Below, piece after piece: positions 35,000-47,374 of a stretch of 64,000 nt of DNA. Under the pieces are notes generated by a model. The model was not told the DNA's origin, ran no database searches, and saw only the letters and a list, made by a program, of their open reading frames with translations. Numbering within the stretch: position 1 is the first letter of the stretch; each line of letters opens with the position of its first letter. A program made the position numbers and the translations under genes. The stretch covers positions 3,782,001 through 3,846,000 of the forward strand of contig NZ_CP029482.1 in assembly GCF_003151075.1 (NCBI RefSeq), read 5' to 3'. Origin of the DNA: Pseudomonas sp. 31-12 (GTDB taxonomy: Bacteria > Pseudomonadota > Gammaproteobacteria > Pseudomonadales > Pseudomonadaceae).

Positions 35000-35773
35000 A
35001 TGACGACTCTTTCGGGCAAGACTGCACTGGTCACCGGCTCCACCAGCGGCATCGGCCTGGGCATCGCCCTGAGCCTGGCCAAGGCTGGCGCCAATCTGAT
35101 CCTCAACGGTTTCGGCGATGCTTCCAAAGTGATTGCCGAGGTTGAGCAATTCGGTGGCAAGGTCGGCCATCACCCGGCCGACGTCAGCGATCCGGCGCAG
35201 ATCGCCGACATGATCGCCTACGCCGAGCGTGAGTTCGGTGGCGTGGATATTCTGGTGAACAATGCCGGGATCCAGCATGTGTCGCCAGTGGAAGACTTTC
35301 CCGTGGAGCGCTGGGATTCGATCATTGCAATCAACCTGTCGTCGGTGTTCCACAGCACCCGCTTGAGCCTGCCGGGCATGCGCGCCAAGGGTTGGGGACG
35401 GATCATCAACATCGCTTCGGTGCACGGCCAGGTCGGATCGGTGGGTAAGGCTGCATACGTGGCGGCCAAGCATGGTGTGATCGGCTTGACCAAAGTGGTC
35501 GGGCTGGAAACGGCAACGACCAATGTGACCTGCAACGCCATTTGCCCGGGTTGGGTATTGACTCCGCTGGTGCAGAAGCAGATTGATGATCGCATTGCCA
35601 AAGGCACCGACCCGCAACAGGCGCAGCATGATTTGCTGGCCGAAAAGCAGCCGTCGCTGGAGTTCGTCACGCCGCCGCAACTGGGTGAACTGGTGTTGTT
35701 CTTGTGCAGTGAGGCCGGCAGCCAGGTGCGTGGCGCGGCGTGGAATATTGATGGTGGGTGGTTGGCGCAGTAA
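35000..35773 (+). CDS. bdhA: 3-hydroxybutyrate dehydrogenase
   Basis: 257 residues, classical short-chain dehydrogenase. The NAD site is TGSTSGIGLGIA (about 11-22), followed by NNAGIQHVSPVEDFP and the catalytic Ser in INIASVHGQVGS with YVAAKHG. It oxidises D-3-hydroxybutyrate to acetoacetate. The ATG at 35000 follows a GAGGT site that overlaps the permease stop. Likely expressed from the sigma54 promoter at 33529. Confidence 0.93.
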   Translation: MTTLSGKTALVTGSTSGIGLGIALSLAKAGANLILNGFGDASKVIAEVEQFGGKVGHHPADVSDPAQIADMIAYAEREFGGVDILVNNAGIQHVSPVEDFPVERWDSIIAINLSSVFHSTRLSLPGMRAKGWGRIINIASVHGQVGSVGKAAYVAAKHGVIGLTKVVGLETATTNVTCNAICPGWVLTPLVQKQIDDRIAKGTDPQQAQHDLLAEKQPSLEFVTPPQLGELVLFLCSEAGSQVRGAAWNIDGGWLAQ

Positions 35774-35785
35774 TTAGTCACCCCC

Positions 35786-35896
35786 CTGTGGCGAGGGAGC
35801 TTGCTCCCGCTGGGTGGCGAAGCCGCCCCAAATGGGTTGCACCAGCCTATTTACGTCTGCTGCGCAGCCGAGCGGGAGCAAGCTCCCTCGCCACAG
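35786..35896. repeat. REP element pair, second type
   Basis: CTGTGGCGAGGGAGCTTGCT plus CCCGCT and its inverted copy, about 60 bases apart. The same type is found inside cobN at 63711-63833. Confidence 0.85.
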
Positions 35897-35948
35897 AAGC
35901 CTGCTCCACAGTAGCCTGTGTGTACGCATAAGAACAAAGAGGCAAGCC

Positions 35949-37904
<1,956 letters not shown>

Positions 37905-37914
37905 AAAAGATCCA

Positions 37915-38005
37915 CTGTGGGAGCGGGCTTGCTCGCGAAGGCGGAGTATCAGCCAGCATCAACGTAGGCTGACACACCGCTTTCGCGAGCAAGCCCGCTC
38001 CCACA
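37915..38005. repeat. REP element pair
   Basis: CTGTGGGAGCGGGCTTGCTC plus GCGAAGG and its inverted copy, between the convergent acetoacetyl-CoA synthetase and pilU-like genes. Confidence 0.85.
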
Positions 38006-38016
38006 TTTGATGGATT

Positions 38017-39123
38017 TCAGTCTATTAATCCCCACTCTCCCGAGGGCGGTTGAGTCGGCGGTGACGCATCGCTATGCAACTTCAGCCGCAAGCGCAAGTT
38101 GTTCACCGAATCCGCATGCTTCAACGCTTCCTCCTCATTGATCGCCCCTTCGACAACCAACGCATACAGCGCACCGTCAAACGTCTGCATCCCCAATTCC
38201 AGCGATTTCTCCATGATCCCCTTCAGCTCGGCAAACTCATTGCGCCGGATCAGGTCACCGATGGTTGGTGTCCCCAGCATCACCTCCACCGCCGCCCGGC
38301 GCTGCCCGTCGCGGGTACGCACCAATCGTTGGGACACGAATGCTTTGAGGTTGTTGCCCAGATCATGCAGCAGCTGCGTATGTCGCTCCTCAGGGAAGAA
38401 ATTGATAATGCGGTCCAGCGCCTGATTGGCGTTGTGCGCGTGCAAGGTGGAAATCACCAGATGACCGGTATCGGCAAATGCCAGCGCATGCTCCATGGTT
38501 TCGCGGTCGCGGATTTCGCCGATCAAGACGACGTCCGGCGCCTGACGCAGGGTGTTTTTCAGGGCAGCATGAAAACTGCGAGTATCGACGCCGACCTCAC
38601 GCTGGTTAATGATCGACTTCTTGTGCCGGTGAATGTACTCGATCGGGTCTTCGATGGTGACGATATGGCCACTGCTGTGACGGTTGCGGTAATCGATCAG
38701 CGCCGCCAGGGAGGTCGACTTGCCGCAATCGGTGGCGCCGACGAACAGCATCAGGCCTTGTTTGAGCATCACGGTTTCGAGCAGCACCGCCGGCAACTTG
38801 AGGTCTTCGAAGCGCGGAATGTCGAGCTTGATGTTGCGTGCCACGATTGACACATCGTTGCGTTGCTTGAAGATGTTGACCCGAAAGCGCCCGACACCTG
38901 CCAGGGAGATCGCCAGGTTCATCTCCAGTTCGCGATCGAACTCCAGACGTTGTTCGGCGTCCATGATGGACTCGGCAATGGCTGCGACTTCCCCCGGTTT
39001 GAACGGTTGATCGGTCAGCGGTTTGAGCACGCCGTCGAACCGTGCACTGGGTGGCGCGCCGGGGGAGAGATAGAGATCGGATCCGTTCCGGTCAGCCAGT
39101 ATCTGCAACAGTGCATCGATTTC
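38017..39123 (-). CDS. PilT/PilU-family type IV pilus ATPase, PilU-like
   Basis: 368 residues from the ATG at 39123. Hexameric retraction ATPase family: N-terminal PAS-like part (LLQILADRNGSDLYLSPGAP), Asp and His boxes (TIEDPIEYIHRHKKS, ISTLHAHNANQALDR) and Walker B region APDVVLIGEIRDRETM. The Walker A loop reads GATDCGKST (Lys135) rather than GATGSGKST, with D and C in place of G and S. It stands alone with no pilT or other pilus gene next to it. Function in twitching is inferred from the family. Confidence 0.85.
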   Translation of the reverse strand, partial: EIDALLQILADRNGSDLYLSPGAPPSARFDGVLKPLTDQPFKPGEVAAIAESIMDAEQRLEFDRELEMNLAISLAGVGRFRVNIFKQRNDVSIVARNIKLDIPRFEDLKLPAVLLETVMLKQGLMLFVGATDCGKSTSLAALIDYRNRHSSGHIVTIEDPIEYIHRHKKSIINQREVGVDTRSFHAALKNTLRQAPDVVLIGEIRDRETMEHALAFADTGHLVISTLHAHNANQALDRIINFFPEERHTQLLHDLGNNLKAFVSQRLVRTRDGQRRAAVEVMLGTPTIGDLIRRNEFAELKGIMEKSLELGMQTFDGALYALVVEGAINEEEALKHADSVNNLRLRLKLHSDASPPTQPPSGEWGLID

Positions 39124-39247
39124 CATGGCAAAAAGCACCCGCGAAGCATTCAATGAAAAAACAATGACCCCAAACAGGTCATCCAGCGTCTACCGCCCTG
39201 CAAGGATAGTAGACGCCGCCACACCGACTTAAGCGCAGGACAATTTG

Positions 39248-41782
39248 ATGAACGCATCACCGACGGGCAGCGATGCCCAGGCCTTGATCGCCAGACTGGA
39301 CTGGACACGCACCCCGCTGGGCGCTGCCAGTACCTGGCCACAGAGCCTGCGCACCGCGGTGGACATCGTGATTCACTCACCGATGCCCATGCTCTTGCTG
39401 TGGGGCCCGCAGCTCACACAGATCTACAACGACGGCTTCGCCCTGCTTGCCGGCAGCAAGCATCCACACGCTTTCGGACAACCGACGCACCAGATCTGGC
39501 CTGAACTCCAGGACTTTACCGACCCCATTTACAGCGCCGTCCTACAAGGACAGGTGCGAACCTACAGCGAACAACGCTTTACCTTGCAGCGCGACGAAGG
39601 TGATTCCGACTTCTGGCTCGACCTGACCTACAGCCCGATTCGCGATGAAAACGCTCAGGTCGCTGGCATTCTGGTCACCGCCATCGAAACCAATGAACGC
39701 CGCCGCATCGCGCTGGAACTGGAACAGCGTTCAGCCGCCAGCCTCAAGGCCCAGCACGAAACCGAAGAGCGCCTGCAACTGGCACTGGCAGCCACCGACG
39801 CCGTCGGAACCTGGGACTGGGACATTGGCGAAGACCGCTTCATTGCCGACACCCACTTCGCCGAATTGCACAACATCGACCCGCTGCTCGCCAGTCAGTT
39901 GCCCATCAGCGCCTACCTCCAGGCCGTGCACCCGGAAGACCGCGCGATGGTCGCCCGCAGCATCAAATACTCCATTACCCACGGCACGGAATACGCCGAG
40001 GAATATCGGCTGCTGCGACCCGACGGCCACCTGCGCTGGGTGTTTGCCCGCGGTCGATGCTACAAGGACCACCACGGCCGGCCGATTCGGTTCCTCGGCG
40101 CCGCGCTGGATCTGACCGAACGTAAACTCACCGAGCAAGCCCTGCGCCAGAGCCAGACCGAGCTGCAACTGATCATCAACGCCATGCCCATTCTGATCAG
40201 CTACGTGGACAGCGAAGAGCGCTTTCGCTTGAACAACGCCGCTTATCTCGACTGGTATGGCCTGACGCCCCAGGAACTCTACGGCCGGACCATTCGTGAA
40301 GTGTTGGGCGAAGAAGCCTATGCCTTGCGCGCCGAGCACATCGCCTTGGCAATGACGGGCAAGCCGTGCTGTTTCAGCATCAGCACCCCGCACCGGGACG
40401 GCAGCATCCGCCATGCCCTGATGAATTATTTGCCGCGCCACGGTGCCGACGGGGCGGTGAATGGTTTTTACATCTTCGTGATCGACGAAACCGAGCGCAA
40501 ACAGACCGAAGAAGCCCTGCGCAATCTCAACGAAACCCTTGAGGAACGGGTCGCCGCCCGTACCCAGCAACTGGCCGAAGCCAACCAGCGGCTGCAAAAC
40601 GAGATGTTCGAACGTGAGCGCGCCGAAGATGCCCTTCGCCATGCGCAGAAGATGGAAGCGGTTGGCCAGCTCACCGGCGGCATCGCCCACGATTTCAACA
40701 ACATGCTGACCGGGATTATCGGCAGCCTCGACCTGATGCAGCGCTATATCGCTGACGGGCGCGCCGCCGAGATTGGCCGTTTCACAGAAGCCGCGGTGTC
40801 CTCAGCCAATCGCGCCGCGGCCCTGACCCATCGCCTGCTGGCGTTCTCACGGCGCCAGTCGCTAGATCGCAAGCCGCTGAATGCCAATACGCTGGTGCAC
40901 TCCCTGGAAGATTTGTTCAGCCGAACCAAGGGCGACCACATCGAGCTCAAACTGCTGCTGGCCGACGAGGTGTGGCCGGTGAGCACCGACGTCAGTCAAC
41001 TGGAAAACGCTCTGCTCAACCTCGTCATCAACGCCCGGGACGCCATGCCCGATGGCGGCGAGTTGTTGATCGAAACCGCCAACGTGTACCTCGACGGCAG
41101 CGACATCACCACACTGGAACCGGTCAAGGCCGGGGATTACGTGATGATTGCCGTCAGCGATAACGGCACCGGGATGACACCGTCGGTGCTGGCCAAGGCT
41201 TTTGACCCGTTCTTCACCACCAAACCCATCGGCCAGGGTACCGGCCTGGGGTTGTCGATGATTTACGGGTTTGCCCAGCAATCAGGCGGGCACGTCAGCC
41301 TGTTCAGTTTGCCGGGCAAGGGCACCAGCGTTCGCCTGTACTTGCCGCGGTTTTATGCCATGGAACCGGAAAACGTGCTGATGCCGTTGACGGGCGAAGC
41401 GCCGCCAGCGATTGCCGGTGAGACCGTGGTGTTAGTGGAAGATGACCCGGCAGTGCGCATGCTGGTGCTCGACCTCCTCAACGAGCTGGGCTATCACGCC
41501 CACGAAGCCGAGGACGCGAAGACCGCCCTGCCCTTGCTGGAATCCAACCTGCGGGTCGATCTGCTGGTGACCGACGTCGGCTTGCCGGGAATGAACGGTC
41601 GACAGCTGGCAGAAATCGCGCGTCAGCACCGCCCCGAACTCAAAGTGTTGTTCATGACCGGTTACGCGGAGAAAGCCGCCGAGCGCCAGGGCTTCCTGGA
41701 AGAAGGCATGGACATGGTGGCCAAACCGTTTTCCATCGACCTGCTGGCCAACAAGATTCGCACGATGATCGGCCAACCGTAG
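39248..41782 (+). CDS. Hybrid histidine kinase with PAS domains and receiver
   Basis: 844 residues from the ATG at 39248 (AGGA upstream). No transmembrane segment, so cytosolic. Order: an N-terminal sensor (about 1-160) of the type with [17 protein letters not shown]; two PAS/PAC domains (about 175-300 and 305-425, ending in DLTERK and DETERK); a coiled coil; HisKA with [11 protein letters not shown] (His481); HATPase ([30 protein letters not shown]); a C-terminal receiver ([11 protein letters not shown], Asp776 in [13 protein letters not shown]). No output domain. Signal and partner unknown; no regulator gene is adjacent. Confidence 0.92.
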   Translation: MNASPTGSDAQALIARLDWTRTPLGAASTWPQSLRTAVDIVIHSPMPMLLLWGPQLTQIYNDGFALLAGSKHPHAFGQPTHQIWPELQDFTDPIYSAVLQGQVRTYSEQRFTLQRDEGDSDFWLDLTYSPIRDENAQVAGILVTAIETNERRRIALELEQRSAASLKAQHETEERLQLALAATDAVGTWDWDIGEDRFIADTHFAELHNIDPLLASQLPISAYLQAVHPEDRAMVARSIKYSITHGTEYAEEYRLLRPDGHLRWVFARGRCYKDHHGRPIRFLGAALDLTERKLTEQALRQSQTELQLIINAMPILISYVDSEERFRLNNAAYLDWYGLTPQELYGRTIREVLGEEAYALRAEHIALAMTGKPCCFSISTPHRDGSIRHALMNYLPRHGADGAVNGFYIFVIDETERKQTEEALRNLNETLEERVAARTQQLAEANQRLQNEMFERERAEDALRHAQKMEAVGQLTGGIAHDFNNMLTGIIGSLDLMQRYIADGRAAEIGRFTEAAVSSANRAAALTHRLLAFSRRQSLDRKPLNANTLVHSLEDLFSRTKGDHIELKLLLADEVWPVSTDVSQLENALLNLVINARDAMPDGGELLIETANVYLDGSDITTLEPVKAGDYVMIAVSDNGTGMTPSVLAKAFDPFFTTKPIGQGTGLGLSMIYGFAQQSGGHVSLFSLPGKGTSVRLYLPRFYAMEPENVLMPLTGEAPPAIAGETVVLVEDDPAVRMLVLDLLNELGYHAHEAEDAKTALPLLESNLRVDLLVTDVGLPGMNGRQLAEIARQHRPELKVLFMTGYAEKAAERQGFLEEGMDMVAKPFSIDLLANKIRTMIGQP

Positions 41783-41838
41783 TGAGTTGAGGCATAATCG
41801 CGCGCCCCCGCCGCCACCAATGTTGCAAGGTACGCCCC

Positions 41839-42114
41839 ATGAAAGCTCAAGCCCGCCATATTCTGGTGAAAACCTCGGAAGAAGCCGAGCAGCTCAAACA
41901 ACGCATCGCCAAGGGCGAAGCCTTTGATGTGCTGGCCAAGAAATACTCCACCTGCCCGTCCGGCAAACGCGGCGGCGACCTGGGTGAAGTGCGGCCAGGG
42001 CAAATGGTCGGGGTGATCGATGCGGTGATCTTTAAAAAACCGCTGCGCGTGGTGCATGGACCGATCAAGAGCAAGTTCGGGTATCACCTGGTGCAGGTGT
42101 TTTACCGGGATTGA
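41839..42114 (+). CDS. ppiC: Peptidyl-prolyl cis-trans isomerase, parvulin type, second copy
   Basis: 91 residues, single parvulin domain: MKAQARHILVKTSEEAEQLK, RGGDLGEVRPGQMVGVID, VVHGPIKSKFGYHLVQV. Closely similar in layout to the PpiC at 25805, though the first resembles the E. coli-like form more. Free-standing gene. Confidence 0.92.
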   Translation: MKAQARHILVKTSEEAEQLKQRIAKGEAFDVLAKKYSTCPSGKRGGDLGEVRPGQMVGVIDAVIFKKPLRVVHGPIKSKFGYHLVQVFYRD

Positions 42115-42135
42115 TGGGTTTGGCTTAAAGGCCTC

Positions 42136-42226
42136 ATCGCGGGCAAGCCCGCTCCCACAGGGGTTTTTGAGTCGCATGGGATAGCAGCCACACCACAAAT
42201 CCTGTGGGAGCGGGCTTGCCCGCGAT
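42136..42226. repeat. REP element pair
   Basis: ATCGCGGGCAAGCCCGCTCC plus CACAGG and its inverted copy, between the convergent ppiC and kdgK genes. Confidence 0.85.
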
Positions 42227-42256
42227 CCGATGGCGCAGCCAGCGGCCATCCACGGA

Positions 42257-43189
42257 TCATCTCGGGATCAGCGCTCCGGGCACCTGAATCACCCGACTCG
42301 CCAACCGATGCCCCGCTTCAGCCGCTTCAACCGCACTCCCACCCTTGAGCCGGCTGGCCAGATACGCCGCACTGAAGGAATCCCCCGCCGCCGTGGTGTC
42401 CACCACCCGCTCGACCTTCTGCGCCGGCACTTCAAACGACTCGCCAGCACAGCGAATCAGACACGCCTCGGCACCGCGCTTGAGCACCACTTCGGGTGTG
42501 CCAATCTGTTCGTAAGCGGCAAACACCGCCTCGCAATCGGAAAAATGGAACAGAGCCTGCTCGTCATCAACCGTCAACAACGCCAAGTCAACATAGGGCA
42601 AGACGCTGCGATAAGCCGCCCGTGCCTCTTCGACTGACGCCCACAGGCGAGGTCGATAGTTGTTGTCGAAGACGATCCGCGCATCCCGCTGCCGGGCCTC
42701 GATCAGGGTTTCCAGCAACTTCTCCCGACCTTGCACACCGAGCACCGCCAGGGTAATGCCGCTGAAATACAGCACGTCGTAATCCGGCAGCGCGGCCAGG
42801 ATCGGCGCGGCGGCTGGCGTGGTAAAGCAATCGCGCACGGCCGCTTCGTTGCGCCAATAGAGGAAACGTCGCTCGCCAGCCGCATCGGTCTGGATGCAGT
42901 ACAAACCGGGCAGTCGCCCGGGCAGGCGCTGGACCATGCTGAGCCCGATGTTTTCATCGGCCCAGGTCTGGCACATGGCATCGCTGAAACTGTCGTCGCC
43001 CAGCGCGGTGACGTAATCGACGACGCCGCTCGCGCCCAGTTCCCGGGACAAATAGACCGCGGTGTTGAGGGTGTCGCCGCCGAAGCTTTGTTGCAGCGTG
43101 CCGTCGGCGCGCTGTTGCAGCTCGATCATGCACTCGCCGATCAGGGCGATGCGCGGGATGTTGGGGCCGAGGGTGTTGATGGTGTTCAT
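42257..43189 (-). CDS. kdgK: 2-dehydro-3-deoxygluconokinase (PfkB family)
   Basis: 310 residues, ribokinase-like fold. IALIGECMIELQQRADGTLQ at the start is typical of KDG kinases; the C-terminal ATP/catalytic signature is VVDTTAAGDSFSAAYLA. It phosphorylates 2-keto-3-deoxygluconate. It follows a D-serine dehydratase-like gene on the same strand with a REP element between, so it may belong to the same catabolic unit, though the biochemical link is unclear. Confidence 0.85.
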   Translation of the reverse strand: MNTINTLGPNIPRIALIGECMIELQQRADGTLQQSFGGDTLNTAVYLSRELGASGVVDYVTALGDDSFSDAMCQTWADENIGLSMVQRLPGRLPGLYCIQTDAAGERRFLYWRNEAAVRDCFTTPAAAPILAALPDYDVLYFSGITLAVLGVQGREKLLETLIEARQRDARIVFDNNYRPRLWASVEEARAAYRSVLPYVDLALLTVDDEQALFHFSDCEAVFAAYEQIGTPEVVLKRGAEACLIRCAGESFEVPAQKVERVVDTTAAGDSFSAAYLASRLKGGSAVEAAEAGHRLASRVIQVPGALIPR

Positions 43190-43232
43190 TGTTGTGGGGT
43201 CTCTGGTATTGCGGTGTTGTCTGGTCGGCCGC

Positions 43233-43311
43233 CTTCGCGAGCAAGCCCGCTCTCACATTGGATCTTCAGCGTTCACAAGATCCCTGTGGGAGCGGGCTTG
43301 CCCGCGAAGGC
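43233..43311. repeat. REP element pair
   Basis: CCTTCGCGAGCAAGCCCGCT plus CTCACA faces CCTGTGGGAGCGGGCTTGCC plus CGCGAAGG. It separates kdgK from the upstream gene. Confidence 0.85.
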
Positions 43312-43330
43312 CGCACCTCGGTCTCAAGCC

Positions 43331-44548
43331 TTAGAAACAGGTTTCCATGGTTTCGATGACGTTCAACTGCTCATCCACCAGACATCCCGTGCGCCATTTG
43401 TCGAACGTCAGGCACGGGTGCGACGTGCCGAACGAAATAATGTCGCCCACTCGCAATTCAACCCCAGTCGCCACGGTCATGAACGCATGCTGGTCCATCA
43501 CCGCTGTCACCTTGCAGGCACTCACGTCGTCGCCAATCGCCGGCACCACGCCGGCCTTGTAACGCAACAATGGCACCGGCAAACCGGCGTCATAAGCCAC
43601 GTCGCGTTTACCCAGGGCGATCACCGCGAAACCCGGCTCCGGCAACGACTGCACATGCGCCCAGACTTCCAGCGCCGGGCGCAGGCCCTCGTGCAGATCG
43701 CTGCGCCGGTCGAGCACGCAGCATTGCGCTTCTTTGTAGATGCCATGGTCGTGAGCCACGTAGCTGCCGGGGCGCAATACGCTGAGGAAACGTCCACCCG
43801 CGTTCTGCGCTTCGAAGGACTCAGCGATCAAGTCGTACCAGGCCGAACCCGAGGCGGTGATGATCGGCTTGGGAATCGCAAAGGCGCCGCTGTCCTGCAA
43901 CTGCACGGCCAGACGCACCAGGGACGCAGCGAATTCACGAATGCCCGTGACCGCATGATCACCATGGATCACACCTTCGTAGCCTTCGATACCGGTCAAC
44001 GCCAACGCCGGTTGTGCGCCGATGGCTTTGGCCAGCGCGACCACTTCCTCTTCCGTGCGGCAACCGCAACGGCCACCCACCACGCCGTACTCGATCATCA
44101 CGTTCAAGCGCACACCGCGAGAGGCGAAATACGCGCCGAGGTCGGCGACGTTGTCCGGATGATCGACCATGCAATGGAAATCGAAGGTCGGGTCCGCCAG
44201 CAAATCGGCGATCAGCGCCATGTTCGGCGTGCCGACCAGTTGGTTGGCCATCAGCACCCGACGCACGCCATGGGCATAGGCCGCGCGGGTTTGCGTGGCG
44301 CTGGCCAGGGTGATACCCCAGGCGCCGGCGGCCAGTTGGCGGCGGAACAGCGCTGGGGTCATGCTGGTTTTGCCGTGGGGCGCGAGTTCGGCGCCGCTGT
44401 TGCTGACAAACGCTTGCATCCAGCGAATGTTGTGCTCAAGCGCTTCGCGGTGCAGCACCAGCGCAGGCAGGCTGACGTCGCGTACCAGGTTGGCGCCGGT
44501 CTGGGCAAAGCCCTTTTCCACGGCAGCAGTATGTTGGGCAGAAGACAT
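43331..44548 (-). CDS. D-serine dehydratase-like / D-threonine aldolase-like PLP enzyme (amino acid deaminase)
   Basis: 405 residues, fold-type III alanine racemase-like barrel. The PLP lysine lies in ELAPHGKTSMTPALF, and the metal-binding HxC of the DSD1 family is in GTSHPCLTFDKWR near the C-terminus. Such enzymes deaminate or cleave D-hydroxy amino acids. The ATG at 44548 has GAGGAG upstream. It lies just downstream of an IclR regulator and near an amino-acid ABC transporter and RidA, which fits deamination chemistry because RidA removes the enamine by-products. Confidence 0.82.
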   Translation of the reverse strand: MSSAQHTAAVEKGFAQTGANLVRDVSLPALVLHREALEHNIRWMQAFVSNSGAELAPHGKTSMTPALFRRQLAAGAWGITLASATQTRAAYAHGVRRVLMANQLVGTPNMALIADLLADPTFDFHCMVDHPDNVADLGAYFASRGVRLNVMIEYGVVGGRCGCRTEEEVVALAKAIGAQPALALTGIEGYEGVIHGDHAVTGIREFAASLVRLAVQLQDSGAFAIPKPIITASGSAWYDLIAESFEAQNAGGRFLSVLRPGSYVAHDHGIYKEAQCCVLDRRSDLHEGLRPALEVWAHVQSLPEPGFAVIALGKRDVAYDAGLPVPLLRYKAGVVPAIGDDVSACKVTAVMDQHAFMTVATGVELRVGDIISFGTSHPCLTFDKWRTGCLVDEQLNVIETMETCF

Positions 44549-44587
44549 GGTCGAACTCCTCACAGTCGCGGCTGCAGCCAGCCGCTG

Positions 44588-45352
44588 TTATTCGTTGATA
44601 CGCCGGGCCAGGCTATTGGCGCTGTCGATCAGCACCCGGCGATAGTCGTCGTAGTTGTTCTTGGCGTCGTCCCGCGGGGCGACGATGCACAGGGTCGCAA
44701 TGGCCACGCCGCTGGGGTCTTTGACCGGGGCGGCGAAGCAATGGGTGAAGGTGTCGGCGACGCTATCGAAGGAGAAAAAGCCATCGATATCAGCCTGACG
44801 GATTTCCTTGAGAAACTGCTCCAGCGGCAGCCGGTCGCCGTCGGGCAGGATGAAGTCGTCGTGGTCGATCAGGTCGACGATTTCCTGATCGCTCAAGTGC
44901 GCCAGCAGCAGGCGCCCGGATGCGGTCCAGGGGATTGGCGCGTTCTCGCCGATGTCCGAGGAAATGCGGAAATGCCGCTCGCCCTCTTTCATCAATGCCA
45001 CCGTGTATTTGCGCCCGTTGAGCAGGCACATCTGCGCGGTTTCGTGGGTCTGGCTGACGATTTCCTGCAAGGCGTGATCGGCCTCACGGGTCAGGTCGAA
45101 ATGGCGCAAATGTGCCTGCCCGAGGAAGTACAGCTGACGGCCAAGGTAGACGTGACCGTCCTTGCCCACGGGCTCGAGAATGCGTCGTTCCAGCAGGGAA
45201 GCAACCAGCTCGTAGATCGTGGATTTCGGGCTGTCGATGCCGCTGGCGATTTCATTCGGGCGCAGCGGTTTGCCGACTTCCTTGAGGAAATCGAGGATAT
45301 CGAACGCCCGGTCCAGACCGCGAGCCCGGCGCTTGATGGTGTCTTCGGTCAT
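44588..45352 (-). CDS. IclR-family transcriptional regulator
   Basis: About 254 residues; start at ATG 45352, with an alternative five codons upstream. An N-terminal winged helix (ILDFLKEVGKPLRPNEIASG then SPKSTIYELVASLL) is followed by the IclR effector domain (QTHETAQMCLLNGRKYTV, FAAPVKDPSGVAIATLCIVA). It likely controls the adjacent deaminase, kdgK and transporter genes in response to a pathway metabolite. Confidence 0.88.
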   Translation of the reverse strand: MTEDTIKRRARGLDRAFDILDFLKEVGKPLRPNEIASGIDSPKSTIYELVASLLERRILEPVGKDGHVYLGRQLYFLGQAHLRHFDLTREADHALQEIVSQTHETAQMCLLNGRKYTVALMKEGERHFRISSDIGENAPIPWTASGRLLLAHLSDQEIVDLIDHDDFILPDGDRLPLEQFLKEIRQADIDGFFSFDSVADTFTHCFAAPVKDPSGVAIATLCIVAPRDDAKNNYDDYRRVLIDSANSLARRINE

Positions 45353-45417
45353 GTCAGTGGTTCCCATACAAAGTGCCGGGAGTTTACCTGGAGTGCAGCG
45401 ACAACCGTCAGGTCGCC

Positions 45418-45482
45418 ATCGCTAGCAGGCTAGCTCCCACATTTGGAATGCGTTTCCCTGTGGGAGCTAGCCTGCTAGCGAT
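45418..45482. repeat. REP element pair (REPIN)
   Basis: Same ATCGCTAGCAGGCTAGCTCC-type inverted pair as at 31784, lying between ridA and the regulator gene. Confidence 0.85.
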
Positions 45483-45495
45483 GAAGCCCCTCGGT

Positions 45496-45885
45496 TCAGG
45501 CCTTTTTCTTGTACGCGATGCAGTCGATCTCGACCTTGCAGTCGACCATCATGTTCGCCTGCACACAGGCCCGGGCCGGTGCGTGTTCGCTTTTGAAGTA
45601 CTCGGAAAACACCTTGTTGAAACTGGTGAAGTCCCGCGGATCCTCCAGCCACACGCCAGCACGCACCACGTCTTCCAGGCCATAACCGGCCTCTTCGAGA
45701 ATCGCGATCAGGTTCTTCATGGCCTGGTGAGTCTGCTCGACGATGCCACCGGTAATGATCTCGCCGTCCACCGCCGGCACCTGCCCGGAAACGTGCAGCC
45801 AGCCATCGGCTTCAACGGCTCGGGCGAAAGGGCGAGGCTGACCGCCAGCGGCGGTGCTGCCGGTGCCGTAACGAGTAATGCTCAT
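45496..45885 (-). CDS. RidA family protein (enamine/imine deaminase)
   Basis: 129 residues, YjgF/YER057c/UK114 fold. GWLHVSGQVPAVDGEIITGG, then the conserved RAGVWLEDPRDFTSFNKVF and ARACVQANMMVDCKVEIDC with the key Arg. Hydrolyses reactive enamine/imine intermediates from PLP enzymes. It follows the transporter ATPase by about 30 bases on the same strand. The TGA/ATG spacing and a good GGAGAAAC site support the start. Confidence 0.88.
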   Translation of the reverse strand: MSITRYGTGSTAAGGQPRPFARAVEADGWLHVSGQVPAVDGEIITGGIVEQTHQAMKNLIAILEEAGYGLEDVVRAGVWLEDPRDFTSFNKVFSEYFKSEHAPARACVQANMMVDCKVEIDCIAYKKKA

Positions 45886-45915
45886 GAGTGTTTCTCCTGA
45901 TTGAAAAGATAAAAG

Positions 45916-46707
45916 TCAGAACCGCGTGTTCTTGAGAAATTCCGCCAGACGCGGTGATTGCGGGCGTTCGAACAGTTCCTTGGGAGGCCCCTGCTCTTCG
46001 ATCCGCCCCTGGTTCATGAAGACGATTTTGTCCGACACCTCGAAGGCAAAACGCATCTCGTGAGTGACCAGCAACATGGTCATGCCTTCATCGGCCAGGC
46101 CCTTGATCACGTTCAGCACTTCGCCGACCAGTTCCGGGTCGAGGGCCGAGGTCACTTCGTCGAACAGCATCAGGCTCGGGTTCATCGCAATCGCCCGGGC
46201 AATCGCCACGCGCTGTTGCTGACCGCCGGACAACTGACCGGGATAGTGGTCGCGCCGCTCCAGCAAGCCGACCCGCTCCAGCCATTTTTCCGCCAGCGCC
46301 ACGGCTTCGTCCTTGTGCAGCTTCTTGACCTTGAGCAAGCCGAGGGTGACGTTCTGCAACGCGGTCAGGTGTGGGAACAGGTTGAACTGCTGGAACGCCA
46401 TGCCAGTCATGGCCCGATGGCGGGCGATGACTTTTTCCGGGTGGCGCACGCGCTTGCCGTTGACCTCGTCATACCCGATGGACTCGCCGTCGAGCATGAT
46501 CTGCCCGCCCTGGAATTCTTCGAGCATGTTCACGCAACGCAGCAGCGTGGTCTTGCCCGAACCGCTGGAGCCGATCAGCGTGACCACGTTGCCGCGCTGC
46601 ATGGTCAGGTCGACGCCCTTGAGCACTTCAAGCTTGCCGTACTGTTTGTGCAGGCCGCGAATGTCCAGCAGGGCCTGGTTTTGTGTCGAAACTTGAGGTT
46701 GAGTCAT
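45916..46707 (-). CDS. Polar amino acid ABC transporter ATP-binding protein
   Basis: 263 residues. Walker [20 protein letters not shown]-loop then [16 protein letters not shown] signature, Walker [15 protein letters not shown] (Asp-Glu present) and the H-loop [13 protein letters not shown], all typical of GlnQ/HisP-type importers. It overlaps the upstream permease by four bases. Confidence 0.92.
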   Translation of the reverse strand: MTQPQVSTQNQALLDIRGLHKQYGKLEVLKGVDLTMQRGNVVTLIGSSGSGKTTLLRCVNMLEEFQGGQIMLDGESIGYDEVNGKRVRHPEKVIARHRAMTGMAFQQFNLFPHLTALQNVTLGLLKVKKLHKDEAVALAEKWLERVGLLERRDHYPGQLSGGQQQRVAIARAIAMNPSLMLFDEVTSALDPELVGEVLNVIKGLADEGMTMLLVTHEMRFAFEVSDKIVFMNQGRIEEQGPPKELFERPQSPRLAEFLKNTRF

Positions 46708-47366
46708 GGCAAGGCCACCCGCTTTTCAATGTGCCGGCCGAGTAATTCGATGGCGTAGTTGATGACGAAAAACAGAAATCCGGCGAACAGGTAAAACTCC
46801 AGCGTCATGAAGGTGCGGGCGATGATCTGCTGCGTGCTGAGCAGCAACTCCGCCACACCGATGACCGACAGCAAGGTCGAAGCCTTGACGATCTCCGTGG
46901 AGGAGTTGACCCAGGTCGGCAGGATCTGCCGCAACGCCTGGGGCAACAATACGTAGCCGAGCGCTTGGTAAAACGTCAGGCCAATCGCCTTGCTCGCTTC
47001 CATCTGGCCGCTGGGCAACGCTTGCAACGCACCGCGCACAATCTCCGCCACGTGGGAGCCGCAAAACAGCGTCAGCCCCAAGGCGCCGGCCTGAAACGCA
47101 CTGATCTGCCAGCCCAGTGCGGGCGCCATGTAAAAGCAGGCCAGCACCAGCACAAACACCGGCGTGCCGCGAATAATGTCCACGTAAAACCGGAACGGCG
47201 CGCGCATCCAGAACTTGCCGTAAGTCAGCACCAGACCGGCGACAATGCCGACCAGCGTGCCCAGCAAAATCGCCAGGGCCGAGACCTGCACACTGGTCAG
47301 AAAGCCTTGCCACAGCACTTCGCGGGCAACCCATAACTCATGTAACCAACTGGGTGATTCGTACAT
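46704..47366 (-). CDS. Amino acid ABC transporter permease
   Basis: 220 residues, about five spans, HisMQ/GlnP family. The EAA loop is [20 protein letters not shown] with [10 protein letters not shown]. Its stop overlaps the ATPase start (ATGA), and it starts eight bases after the other permease. Confidence 0.9.
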   Translation of the reverse strand: MYESPSWLHELWVAREVLWQGFLTSVQVSALAILLGTLVGIVAGLVLTYGKFWMRAPFRFYVDIIRGTPVFVLVLACFYMAPALGWQISAFQAGALGLTLFCGSHVAEIVRGALQALPSGQMEASKAIGLTFYQALGYVLLPQALRQILPTWVNSSTEIVKASTLLSVIGVAELLLSTQQIIARTFMTLEFYLFAGFLFFVINYAIELLGRHIEKRVALP

Positions 47367-47374
47367 GGGGCCTC

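Noticed and set aside
42731-45433. 900-codon open frame on the plus strand
   Set aside because: It is the antisense of kdgK, the deaminase and the IclR gene and even crosses a REP element. High GC content opens such frames; no domain is readable.
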